64,000 nucleotides of DNA from NCBI RefSeq assembly GCF_029222905.1, contig NZ_JARHUE010000001.1:124001-188000 (forward strand), given 5' to 3'. Position 1 is the stretch's first letter. The number at the start of each line of letters is the position of its first letter. Below are positions 10,167 to 17,923 of the stretch, one piece after another. Under the pieces are notes generated by a model, which worked only from the letters and a program-made list of their open reading frames with translations, was not told the origin of the DNA and searched no databases. Source of the DNA: Neptuniibacter sp. CAU 1671. GTDB taxonomy: Bacteria; Pseudomonadota; Gammaproteobacteria; Pseudomonadales; Balneatricaceae. The position numbers and the translations under genes were made by a program.

Positions 10167-10414
10167 GTTGGCTCCTCTAAGGCTGTGTTAACCAGCCCGA
10201 CTGATCTGATGAATGGATTAACGAGTCTTCAGAAACGAAGGTAAGACGCTGCTCTACTGCATATCCGGTCAGTTATGTATCGCCTGCGCGGACTCGTTAT
10301 TCTTGTGCGCCTAATGTCCCAATAATTGCCCCTTGCGTAAATGACCAATAAAGACGTAAATTTAACATTTTAGGACACACAAAAACGCACCCCAGTGCCG
10401 GGTTAAACCTTAGT

Positions 10415-11416
10415 ATGAGTTACGAAAATCAGACCATCTCCATGCACTATGTGCGATCCGTGATTGAGGCTCTGGGCAGACGTGGCATTGCTCAGGCAGA
10501 TATTCTCGCCAAAACCGGTATCAGCCCAGAGATGCTGACCACCCCGGGCATACGGATTACGCCTCTACAACTCTCGGTTGTGATGCAGAATGCATGGGAA
10601 CAGGCGGATGATGAGTTTATCGGCATGACCCGAATCCCAAGTCGCCACGGGGTATTTACCATGATGGCGCAGCAGATTATTCACAGTCCGGATCTGGGTA
10701 GCGTTTACCGTCATCTGGCGCGTTTTTATAATCTGACAACCGATGCTTTCACACTTGAAATATGTACTGATCAGGACACCGCTCAGTTCAGCATGAAGCT
10801 CAAAGAACCCGAGCTGGATGTGCAGCATATGATGATTGACTTTTTTATGCTGGTCTGGCACCGCTTCCCGGCCTGGCTGTCGGGCCAGCGCATTCCCCTA
10901 CTATCGGTCGAGTTTGATTTCCCGCCACCGGAACACGCCGCAGAGTACCGATTGCTGTTCCCCTGCCCGGCCCATTTTGAAACCGGCCATTGCCGCTTTA
11001 CCTTTCCTGCTGAATGTCTGAGCTGGCCCGTGGTACAAACCCGTGACAGCCTAAAAGCACACCTGCGCCGGGCACCACTGGACTGGTTTCAGAAACAGAA
11101 TTACTACCCCAACCACACCCGGCGCATTCTAGATGCGATGATGGCCGGTAACCGGTTTCGTAATCTGAGCATTGAAGAAGTCGCCGAGCAACTGGCTATG
11201 ACCAGCCGAACCCTGCGCCGCAAGCTGGTCGAAGAAGGCACCACCTTCCGTGAGCTAAAACATATCGCCCGACGGGATACAGCCATCCATCTGTTATCAC
11301 AACGCAAACTGCCGGTAGGCAGCATTGCCCAGATTCTGGGCTTTACAGAGGCCGCTTCATTTTCCCGTGCGTTTAAAGAGTGGACCGGAGTTAATCCGCA
11401 TTTTTATAAAAAATAA
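10415..11416 (+). CDS. AraC family regulator (arabinose-binding-domain type)
   Basis: 333 aa. The N-terminal two thirds match the sensor domain found in OruR/ArgR-like AraC proteins (MHYVRSVIEALGRRGI..., ITPLQLSVVMQNAWEQADDEFIG). The C-terminal 100 residues form the double HTH (LSIEEVAEQLAMTSRTLRRKL, then VGSIAQILGFTEAASFSRAFK) ending WTGVNPHFYKK. It is divergent from the acyl-CoA dehydrogenase/etf operon, and regulators of this type in front of acyl-CoA dehydrogenases often control fatty-acid or related catabolism. The inducer is unknown. Confidence 0.93.
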   Translation: MSYENQTISMHYVRSVIEALGRRGIAQADILAKTGISPEMLTTPGIRITPLQLSVVMQNAWEQADDEFIGMTRIPSRHGVFTMMAQQIIHSPDLGSVYRHLARFYNLTTDAFTLEICTDQDTAQFSMKLKEPELDVQHMMIDFFMLVWHRFPAWLSGQRIPLLSVEFDFPPPEHAAEYRLLFPCPAHFETGHCRFTFPAECLSWPVVQTRDSLKAHLRRAPLDWFQKQNYYPNHTRRILDAMMAGNRFRNLSIEEVAEQLAMTSRTLRRKLVEEGTTFRELKHIARRDTAIHLLSQRKLPVGSIAQILGFTEAASFSRAFKEWTGVNPHFYKK

Positions 11417-11725
11417 AGGCTGTTCAAGTTAGTTGGTAAGAGAAGCTATCTTTTGAAAGTGAATGATATTTATTTTGATTCTTGCATTTATCAACACTAT
11501 CTGCTTCTTAACAAAACCAGACAACGTCTGGATTAAATTATATTCAACGTAAATGAGTCTGTGATAAACAAGCCTAATTAGTTCAGGATAATAAAGGTGC
11601 TTCAATTACATCGATATAAGATATTTTTAACTACAACCACAAAAAAAGCCCTGATATTCAGGGCTAAAATCCGCATGGCGCGGTGTTGTTGAATCATCTA
11701 GGGAATGATTCGGGGGCGAAGAAAC
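11417..11725. other. AT-rich junction between AraC gene and the acquired island
   Basis: 309 bases with no supported gene. Base composition drops sharply here. It contains a perfect 6 bp dyad CCAGAC-AAC-GTCTGG at 11517-11531, which may end the upstream AraC transcript although no T-run follows, and a minus-strand terminator at 11641-11665. Confidence 0.6.
11641..11665 (-). terminator. Rho-independent terminator
   Basis: Stem AGCCCTGA / TCAGGGCT (11647-11654 and 11658-11665) with a TAT loop, followed on the minus strand by seven T. It ends the transcript of the small membrane protein at 11726-12205 and the PQQ island. Confidence 0.85.
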
Positions 11726-12205
11726 TCATTTATAAACCAAATAGTCAGATGGCGTCCCTTCCAACCTTATATTTTTGACAAGCGACCTCCTGAAGGAATT
11801 TTTACTTATTACAGTCGAGCTGTTTGAATCATATAAAACAAAAGCGTCATCAATTTGAAGAATGCCGTATGAGTTAGAATTTTTACGCAATACATTTATT
11901 AATTTCATATCTGGCATACTGTAGACATTAACTTGAAAACGGCAATAAACATATAAATCATCGTTAACAATATTCATCAAATAAGGCTGAAAACAGGTTT
12001 TCAATGTATCAACAATCGTGTACGACTTACTTTCATATACAACCACCCTATTCCTCTCGACATCTGAAACCAATACTGTAAAAACATCTAATTTATTTTC
12101 ATATTTTTCCTGATCATCATTGGTGTTTAAATTAAAATAAATAAAATAAAAACCGATAATGAACACAATAAAAATAATATATGATTTATTGAATAAATTT
12201 ATCAT
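11726..12205 (-). CDS. Hypothetical membrane-anchored protein, island-specific
   Basis: Not recognised. The start is taken as the ATG at 12205 (MINLFNKSYIIFIVFIIGFY), because the in-frame upstream start at 12265 would overlap both the PQQ dehydrogenase end and its terminator hairpin. 159 aa: one N-terminal membrane helix (about 8-26), then a soluble part rich in beta-type residues (VFTVLVSDVERNRVVVYESK). The spacing of short hydrophobic strands could be part of a small propeller or sandwich, but this is a guess. AT-rich codon use like the rest of the island. A hairpin separates it from the PQQ dehydrogenase, so expression may be reduced or independent. Confidence 0.6.
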   Translation of the reverse strand: MINLFNKSYIIFIVFIIGFYFIYFNLNTNDDQEKYENKLDVFTVLVSDVERNRVVVYESKSYTIVDTLKTCFQPYLMNIVNDDLYVYCRFQVNVYSMPDMKLINVLRKNSNSYGILQIDDAFVLYDSNSSTVISKNSFRRSLVKNIRLEGTPSDYLVYK

Positions 12206-12216
12206 ATGAACTAAAT

Positions 12217-12238
12217 AAAGGGCCCTCTCGGGCCCTTT
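12217..12238 (-). terminator. Hairpin terminator after the PQQ dehydrogenase
   Basis: A 9 bp perfect stem AAAGGGCCC / GGGCCCTTT with loop TCTC, 7 bases past the PQQ dehydrogenase stop. On the minus strand it is followed by only a weak T stretch (TTTATTTAG), so some readthrough into the next gene is likely. Confidence 0.7.
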
Positions 12239-12245
12239 ATATTTA

Positions 12246-13922
12246 TCATTCAATTTCAAAAGCAATTAGTACAGCACCACCACGGACATTTTTAAATTCC
12301 GGCCATGGTATTGAAGCAAATGCTGGGAAGAGAGAGCCAAAGCCAGAGGCTGCTACAATATATTGTTTGCCATTTGCTGTATAAGACATCACACCGCCAC
12401 GCAGACCAGAACCTGTATTAAACTTCCACAGTTCTTTACCGGTCTTATCATCATATGCGTAGAGCATTCCGTTTGGATTACCGTTGAATACCAATCCACC
12501 ACCAGTTGCCAGAACATGACTCAAGCCAGGTAGACCGTATTCGATTTGCCATGCTTTCTCGCCGGTGTAAGGATTATAAGCAGTTAAATAAGAAGGCGCT
12601 TTATCCTTACCTGGAGGCGGAATAATCTCAAACTCAATCAAATCATAATAAGGTTGAGAAAACGCTAGCTCATCAATTTTTTGTTCACCAACTTTAGCTC
12701 GGTTACAAATTTCATAGGAATTACTGTACCAAAGATCAGTCTTTGGACTATAGGCACCGGCATTCCAGCTACGTACACCTAGCGCACTTGGGCAGAAAAC
12801 ATCACTTTTGCCGTCGATTGGATTATTACGACCAATCAGCTCACCAGTTTTAGGATCAATACCTTTTACCCAGTTCATCTCCTCAGCAAGCTGCCAAACA
12901 TTTTCCACTTTACCGGTATGACGATCTAACAAGGTAACGAAGCCACCTTTATTCAGGTGCATCATCATTTCCTTGCCATCTTTATCTAGAAGAACCATTT
13001 CGTACGGGGAATCAAAATCCCACGCATCGTTCGGAACTTCCTGATGGTGCCACTTGATATGACCATTTTTAGGATCAAGCGCTAAGATCGTAGAGGTGTA
13101 AAGGTTGTCGCCCTTACGGTTATTGATATTAAAATCTGGAGCTGGGTTAGATGTACCAATATAGAAGGTATCGGTTTTTGCATCATACTGACCCGGCAAC
13201 CATGCGCCACCGCCACCAACTTCAATGGTGTCTTTTGGCCAGCTTTTTGGATCATCTTTAAGCACTTCAAATGTCCAGGCGGCTTTACCTGTATTTGCAT
13301 CAAGAGCATAAATTTTATTACGTAGCGCCAAGTCACCACCGGTAGGTCCTGCTATCAGCACATCGCCAGCAAGAACCGGGGGAGAAGTAAAGTTACAGCC
13401 ATGGCAAGTTTCAGGATCGGTCAGCTTAGTTTTCCAAAGCTCCTCACCTGTTTTCTGATCCAGGGCAATAATATGGCCATCAGAACTGCCGATGTAGACC
13501 TTGTTATTACCAACTGTGACACCGCGGTTATAGATACCAAAGATCGAACGTTCCTGAACCTCATCAAGCTCGGTGTAGTAGTGCCAAATCTCTTCACCGG
13601 TAGCACCATCAACAGCAAATACACGGTTATTTGAGCCACTGTAATATAAGATACCATCAATAACGACTGGCATAGCTTGTAGGCCCTGAGCAATATCACC
13701 AGGCTGGTGCATCCAAGCAACTTTCAGCTTAGATACATTTGACTTGTTAATCTGGTCAAGCCCGGAATAATGCCACCCACGAAAATCACGATGATACTCT
13801 GGCCAGTCAGAATAATCTTTAACAGAATCTTTGGATTTAACAGTGGGAGGAACACCGTAAGCAGTAGCAGCTGCTAGCATAGAAACAGACACTGCTATCA
13901 GGGTTTTATTCATTTTTTTCAC
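12246..13922 (-). CDS. PQQ-dependent alcohol dehydrogenase, type I, lanthanide-type site
   Basis: 558 aa periplasmic quinoprotein with a signal peptide (about 1-23). Propeller W-motifs recur (DGATGEEIWHYY, DQKTGEELWKTK, DANTGKAAWTF, DDKTGKELWKF). The catalytic Asp region reads WDFD at 301-304: Asp302 is the expected base and Asp304 the extra acidic ligand that in XoxF/PedH-type enzymes binds a lanthanide, where calcium enzymes have a neutral residue. The usual vicinal Cys-Cys before VNRG is missing (SIFGIYNRGV); a CHGC pair at 173-176 may replace it. There is no haem domain, so a separate cytochrome is needed, and one lies just upstream. The start is GTG at 13922 behind AGGTGG, or ATG at 13913. 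Substrate unknown; context suggests a secondary alcohol or diol. Confidence 0.9.
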   Translation of the reverse strand: MKKMNKTLIAVSVSMLAAATAYGVPPTVKSKDSVKDYSDWPEYHRDFRGWHYSGLDQINKSNVSKLKVAWMHQPGDIAQGLQAMPVVIDGILYYSGSNNRVFAVDGATGEEIWHYYTELDEVQERSIFGIYNRGVTVGNNKVYIGSSDGHIIALDQKTGEELWKTKLTDPETCHGCNFTSPPVLAGDVLIAGPTGGDLALRNKIYALDANTGKAAWTFEVLKDDPKSWPKDTIEVGGGGAWLPGQYDAKTDTFYIGTSNPAPDFNINNRKGDNLYTSTILALDPKNGHIKWHHQEVPNDAWDFDSPYEMVLLDKDGKEMMMHLNKGGFVTLLDRHTGKVENVWQLAEEMNWVKGIDPKTGELIGRNNPIDGKSDVFCPSALGVRSWNAGAYSPKTDLWYSNSYEICNRAKVGEQKIDELAFSQPYYDLIEFEIIPPPGKDKAPSYLTAYNPYTGEKAWQIEYGLPGLSHVLATGGGLVFNGNPNGMLYAYDDKTGKELWKFNTGSGLRGGVMSYTANGKQYIVAASGFGSLFPAFASIPWPEFKNVRGGAVLIAFEIE

Positions 13923-14030
13923 ATTGCCACCTATTATTTTAATGTATGGATGATGTTTTTCAAATATACACTTTAGATAAATAATGATTATTCTTTAAAA
14001 GAAATAAAAATTGACTATAAATGCAAAAAT

Positions 14031-14444
14031 TTAATTTTTCGGCGCACCAGAAAGCGATTTAATAAAGGCAACTATCTGCCAAATTTGATCATCAGAAAGA
14101 CTTTCTCCCCAAGCTGGCATAACATTAGCCCCTCGCTTTTTACCATCATGAATAGTTTTAAAAATATAATTTTTATCCCAGTCGGCTGGACGTTTCCTGA
14201 AGGCTTTGTTTTTTCCAGAATCACCTTGAGATCCATGACAATATCCGCAAGTCAAGGCAAACTTCTTGCTGCCATATTCAATCCATTCTGGATTCTTCAG
14301 TTGAAGATCAGTTGGGACACATTCAGTGTTACTAAAAATATCACAATTATTTTTTTCTTCTTCAACACCACCAGCAAAGCAATACAAAGACATCGAAAGC
14401 ATCGATACCAAAATCAAACCTTTGTTAATTATTTTTATATTCAT
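14031..14444 (-). CDS. c-type cytochrome, probable electron acceptor of the PQQ dehydrogenase
   Basis: 137 aa with a Sec signal (about 1-24). A single haem site CGYCH lies at 66-70 and the likely axial Met is Met109 in NVMPAWGE. Two further Cys (34 and 42) precede the haem and could form a disulfide. The C-terminus (LSDDQIWQIVAFIKSL) is the usual class I cytochrome c helix. It lies 108 bases upstream of the quinoprotein on the same strand, the typical position for the dedicated periplasmic acceptor of a type I PQQ alcohol dehydrogenase. Confidence 0.92.
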   Translation of the reverse strand: MNIKIINKGLILVSMLSMSLYCFAGGVEEEKNNCDIFSNTECVPTDLQLKNPEWIEYGSKKFALTCGYCHGSQGDSGKNKAFRKRPADWDKNYIFKTIHDGKKRGANVMPAWGESLSDDQIWQIVAFIKSLSGAPKN

Positions 14445-14453
14445 ATTACACCT

Positions 14454-14792
14454 TTATAAAACCGTAAAATTTTGATATTTAATTTTTCCATCTACGACAA
14501 CGATTGTATCAACAGCCTTTTCAACAAATGGTACAGCGGACCAAACCAGTAGCGTGGCATTGTACTCGGTAGACAAGTGCTCTACTTCAAAGGCTTCCCA
14601 AAATTCACTTGTACTATTCTCAATAAAATCATTAAAGAAAGTTCGAATTTCATTTAGACCAATATAAGTTTTATCCTGAGTAACCAAGATAGACTCTTCG
14701 TTATAGTCAGCCATAACATCATCAATACCATTAGAAAATGCGCCAAGGTGATGATAAATAACTTTCTCTATTTCTGCTCTATTTACATCCAT
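14454..14792 (-). CDS. NTF2-like / SnoaL-fold small protein
   Basis: 112 aa from the ATG at 14792, which follows a good GAGGTG; a GTG three codons upstream is possible. The pattern of a leading helix (EIEKVIYHHLGAFSNGIDDVMADY), strands, and a closing ...TIVVVDGKIKYQNFTV fits the cone-shaped NTF2/SnoaL fold used by ketosteroid-isomerase-like enzymes and polyketide cyclases. It is packed 6 bases after glyoxalase I. Its role in the island is unknown; it could bind a diketone or enol intermediate, or isomerise one, but no catalytic residues can be assigned. Confidence 0.75.
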   Translation of the reverse strand: MDVNRAEIEKVIYHHLGAFSNGIDDVMADYNEESILVTQDKTYIGLNEIRTFFNDFIENSTSEFWEAFEVEHLSTEYNATLLVWSAVPFVEKAVDTIVVVDGKIKYQNFTVL

Positions 14793-14797
14793 ATTAT

Positions 14798-15289
14798 TCA
14801 CCTCTCCAGTAATAATTTTGTGATTGATTTAACAGCCAACACTTCTATCCAATAGCCATCAGGATCCTGAATAAAAGCCAAATCTTTCATAGTACCGTCA
14901 CTTGGTTTTTTAACGAATACTACGTTTTTTTCTTCGAATCTCTTACAAGCCTCGTTAACATCAGGGACACTAATTGCAATATGCCCAAACCCCTGAGGTG
15001 CGGAGTTTCCATTATGATAACCGCCAAAACTAGGATCGTTTTCAGAACCCCAGTTATGTGTTAATTCCAGGATGCCGGGAGTACCAAAGATATAATTGGC
15101 TTTTTCTTCACGGCTCAGATCATCGACATTTAAGTCACCAACATAACCTAAAAAGTACAGACTGAAGCTCATTTCAGGAAAATCATATTTATCGATAAAA
15201 GTCATACCTAAAATATTTTCATAAAAATCAGAACTAGCTTTAGGGTCGCGCACCCGCAACATAGTATGGTTTAAAACAAATTCATTCAT
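14798..15289 (-). CDS. gloA: Lactoylglutathione lyase (glyoxalase I), Zn-type long form
   Basis: 163 aa from the ATG at 15289, which has AAAGGTG upstream; an earlier in-frame start is rejected because it overlaps the hydrolase. The VOC-fold metal ligands are all present: His8 (NHTMLRV), Glu75 (GILELTHN), His103 (GFGHIAIS) and Glu149 (YWIEVL). The [14 protein letters not shown] insertion is that of the longer, zinc-dependent class. It isomerises the methylglyoxal-glutathione hemithioacetal to S-lactoylglutathione. Next to an acetylacetone dioxygenase homologue, whose product is methylglyoxal, its job here is easy to rationalise. Confidence 0.95.
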   Translation of the reverse strand: MNEFVLNHTMLRVRDPKASSDFYENILGMTFIDKYDFPEMSFSLYFLGYVGDLNVDDLSREEKANYIFGTPGILELTHNWGSENDPSFGGYHNGNSAPQGFGHIAISVPDVNEACKRFEEKNVVFVKKPSDGTMKDLAFIQDPDGYWIEVLAVKSITKLLLER

Positions 15290-15299
15290 ATACACACCT

Positions 15300-16079
15300 T
15301 TAAAAGTCATCTCGCAGCTCTCTAAGAGCTTTAAATAATTCAAATTTTGAACTAATACTTTTTTTACAAATATCTTCTACTTTATTTTTTAATTCTTTAT
15401 TTTCAAGATTAAAAAAAGGATTATAATTTTTTTCTTCTCCAATCGTCATAAGTTGATTAGAAGAATGTTTAATTGAATACTTTACATAGAAATCAAATAG
15501 TTCATGCCGCTCAGCCATTACATATTTAGAAAAAACCCAGTTTTTCAAAAAATAATCATGCCCTGGGCATAAATAACAATCATCATGGATTTTATCTTTA
15601 ACACCATCAACGGTGATAAATAGTTTTTTTATATCCCCACCATTTTTTATATTGCCTATACCACCATTAAACAAAAGATCTCCAGCAATAAAATAGCCCT
15701 TGTCAACATCATCATATTCAATACAAATATGGTCTTCTGTGTGTCCCGGGCAATGTTTAATGCGCAGCTTCAGTGAACCTAGTTCCAAAACTACGTCATC
15801 TTTTAATTCGATATCAATGTTATCTACGAGATTTTTATCAAAAGCTGCAATTTTTGCATGTGGATATTTTGACTTAAAATAACAATTCCCATAAATATGA
15901 TCGACATGATGATGCGTATTTATAATGTAGCAAACATCACCTTGCGCGTTTCTCAATACGTGCTCTATATCATCGATAAACAAAGGGTCTATAAGAGCAA
16001 ATGAATTTGTCTCATTGCATCTTATTATATAATTATAATTATCAGACAGAATTTTATTTTCTAAACGAATTAAAGACAT
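15300..16079 (-). CDS. gloB: Metallo-beta-lactamase-fold hydrolase, glyoxalase II-like
   Basis: 259 aa from the ATG at 16079 ([20 protein letters not shown]), which resembles known glyoxalase II starts; an in-frame ATG at 16199 would add 40 residues with no family similarity, so the start is uncertain. The binuclear metal site is complete: THHHVDH (55-61), then CPGHTEDH, the AGDLLF aspartate and CPGHDY. With GloA, 10 bases downstream, it would hydrolyse S-D-lactoylglutathione to D-lactate and glutathione. It is the first gene of the minus-strand run and is divergent from the Dke1 homologue across about 215 bases that must hold both promoters. Confidence 0.88.
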   Translation of the reverse strand: MSLIRLENKILSDNYNYIIRCNETNSFALIDPLFIDDIEHVLRNAQGDVCYIINTHHHVDHIYGNCYFKSKYPHAKIAAFDKNLVDNIDIELKDDVVLELGSLKLRIKHCPGHTEDHICIEYDDVDKGYFIAGDLLFNGGIGNIKNGGDIKKLFITVDGVKDKIHDDCYLCPGHDYFLKNWVFSKYVMAERHELFDFYVKYSIKHSSNQLMTIGEEKNYNPFFNLENKELKNKVEDICKKSISSKFELFKALRELRDDF

Positions 16080-16293
16080 TATATTTTTCGCAATAATTAT
16101 TTTAACTTCAGTATCGCCTCGGAAATTTCTATCTGCAAGCCCTCTTCTCTTACAGTCAACTATGCCTTCACTTTTTGGCGACTTAAATTTATTGTTCATC
16201 CTTGTGCTTGTTTCTTTGCACAAATAAACATTTTATTTTTTTTATTCGATTTATATTTCAAAGGCGTAACAAAATAATAAATCGGAGAAAAAA

Positions 16294-16740
16294 ATGAAAC
16301 AGAAAGCACCAGAAACTTACGTACAGATGGACGACATGGAATGGGCCCCTTTCCCTGAAGCGTTTTGCGATGGCCCTATTAAATGGCGACTATTAAACAC
16401 CTCACCAGAGATGGGCTCATGGACTGCTGTTTTTGACTGCCCTGCTGGTACTTCATTTGCTGCACATTTCCATACCGGTCCTGGTGAGTATTTCCTGTAT
16501 GAAGGCAAAATGGATATTCGTGGCGGTGTAGAAAATGGTGGTGACTCAGCCTTCGCGCCCGGTTATGGCTATGAATCATCTGGCGCTCGACATGATCAAA
16601 CTTCTTTCCCAATCGATAGTAAATTTTATATGACTTTCTTGGGCCCACTGGCTTTTATCAACCCAGATGGCTCAGTAATTGCGAATGTAGGCTGGCAGGA
16701 AGCAGAGGCAGCTTGGGATGCTTTTCTGCAATCTCGATAA
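16294..16740 (+). CDS. dke1: Acetylacetone-cleaving dioxygenase (Dke1-like cupin)
   Basis: 148 aa single-cupin non-haem iron enzyme. From memory of the Acinetobacter johnsonii Dke1 sequence the match is close along the whole length (PFPEAF.DG, W.LL..SPE..SWTA.F.CPAG, GPGEYFL..G, YMTFLGPL.FI). The three Fe(II) ligands of Dke1 (His62, His64, His104) correspond to His58, His60 and His100 with a constant offset of four. Dke1 (EC 1.13.11.50) splits 2,4-pentanedione with O2 into acetate and methylglyoxal. RBS CGGAG lies 9 bases ahead. It is divergent from the glyoxalase genes and followed by a porin. Preference for acetylacetone over other beta-dicarbonyls is inferred. Confidence 0.9.
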   Translation: MKQKAPETYVQMDDMEWAPFPEAFCDGPIKWRLLNTSPEMGSWTAVFDCPAGTSFAAHFHTGPGEYFLYEGKMDIRGGVENGGDSAFAPGYGYESSGARHDQTSFPIDSKFYMTFLGPLAFINPDGSVIANVGWQEAEAAWDAFLQSR

Positions 16741-16795
16741 GAAAAGCAACACAACTAATTAATAAAATAATTATTCAAAATTCCAGGTGATATCT

Positions 16796-17869
16796 ATGCA
16801 AATAAAAAAAATTGCTTATGCTGTCGCGCTCTGCAGTTCAGTAAATGCTTATGCGATCGAAGACTTCAATATCAACGTTTATTCAACACTTGATTTCGGT
16901 ATGGTTTATCGTGCTGGCGATGACACCACTGCACCTGCAGGCAGTCAGGTTGATTGGGAAAGCGGCGTAAGAAGCGGTAGTTTCCTCGGCGTACAGGGTA
17001 ACCAGAAGATTTCTGAAGATAATACTTTTATCTTTAAACTGGAATCTGGCTTTGACTTGGATGATGGTACAAGTACGTACGGCGATGACAGCATATTTGG
17101 CCGCCAGGCTTGGGCTGGTTTCACCGGTTCTTGGGGTACTGCTATTGCTGGCCGAATGGATGGAGGCCGCGCAAGCATTGCCAGAGATTACGATCCATTT
17201 GGTGAAGGTACTGTCGGCAATATGAGTTCAACTCTGATTGTTGTACCACGAGCAGATCAGGCCGTTGCCTACGTTTCACCTCGTTATAATGGCTGGGGTA
17301 TTATTGCTGCGTACACCAACACTCTTGTCGGCCAAGAAGGTACAGGCAACGAAGGCGATAACAGAGTATATGCCATTATTCCTAGTTATAAAGACGGTCC
17401 CTTGAGTTTGACTTTCGATTTTGAGCATTCTTGGAATGCAAAATCTGATGCTGCTCAACTCTATCTTGGCATTTTGGCTGGCTCATATGATTTCGGACCC
17501 TTTAAACTATTCGGTTATTACGAAGAAGTTCATATTGAAAAAGATCCAGCAGTCCTTTTGGGTGACCAAGCAGCATTTATGATCGGTGCTCAAGTGCCCG
17601 TAGGTGACTCTGGGCTAATTAAACTCTCTGCCCTACGCAGCGACAACAAATCCATGGACTACACCTGTGATAAGTGGAGCATTGGTTATGAAAAAGAGTT
17701 CAACAAAGGTTTAGTTTTCTATACAAATGCAACCACCATTGACAATAATGACAATGCTCAATGCACTGTAGGCTATTCTCATAATCAAGTGGCACATGGA
17801 ACTGGTGCAGGCGGATATGGTGACTTCGGTCTCGATATCGGCATTTCTTACTCATTCGATCTTTATTAA
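16796..17869 (+). CDS. Outer-membrane porin (Gram-negative general porin family)
   Basis: 357 aa from the ATG at 16796, behind CCAGGTG; a GTG three codons earlier sits inside that RBS. A signal peptide ends at AYA, followed by the porin start EDFNINVYSTLDFGMVYRAG. Alternating beta strands, the GRQAWAGFTGSWGTAIAGRMDG block and a C-terminal ...GLDIGISYSFDLY with a terminal aromatic are typical of 16-stranded trimeric porins. It is 55 bases after the Dke1 homologue and is probably co-transcribed, so it may serve uptake of the diketone or its precursor. Confidence 0.92.
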   Translation: MQIKKIAYAVALCSSVNAYAIEDFNINVYSTLDFGMVYRAGDDTTAPAGSQVDWESGVRSGSFLGVQGNQKISEDNTFIFKLESGFDLDDGTSTYGDDSIFGRQAWAGFTGSWGTAIAGRMDGGRASIARDYDPFGEGTVGNMSSTLIVVPRADQAVAYVSPRYNGWGIIAAYTNTLVGQEGTGNEGDNRVYAIIPSYKDGPLSLTFDFEHSWNAKSDAAQLYLGILAGSYDFGPFKLFGYYEEVHIEKDPAVLLGDQAAFMIGAQVPVGDSGLIKLSALRSDNKSMDYTCDKWSIGYEKEFNKGLVFYTNATTIDNNDNAQCTVGYSHNQVAHGTGAGGYGDFGLDIGISYSFDLY

Positions 17870-17883
17870 GAATAAATCGGGCA

Positions 17884-17917
17884 CAAAAAAAGAGCTACAT
17901 TCGTAGCTCTTTTTTTA
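17884..17917 (+). terminator. Bidirectional terminator
   Basis: Stem AGAGCTAC / GTAGCTCT (17891-17898 and 17903-17910) with loop ATTC, flanked by an A-run and a seven-T run. It lies between the convergent porin and AraC genes and serves both. Confidence 0.92.
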
Positions 17918-17923
17918 AATATT

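Noticed and set aside
8895-10244. 449-codon open frame on the plus strand
   Set aside because: It is antisense to the acyl-CoA dehydrogenase, has no recognisable domain and reflects that gene's codon bias.
12206-12265. Upstream start of the small island membrane protein
   Set aside because: Would run through the terminator hairpin and overlap the PQQ dehydrogenase; the ATG at 12205 begins a normal membrane helix.
16080-16199. N-terminal extension of the glyoxalase II-like protein
   Set aside because: The added 40 residues (from ATG 16199) do not resemble the family; treated as leader, though the start is not certain.
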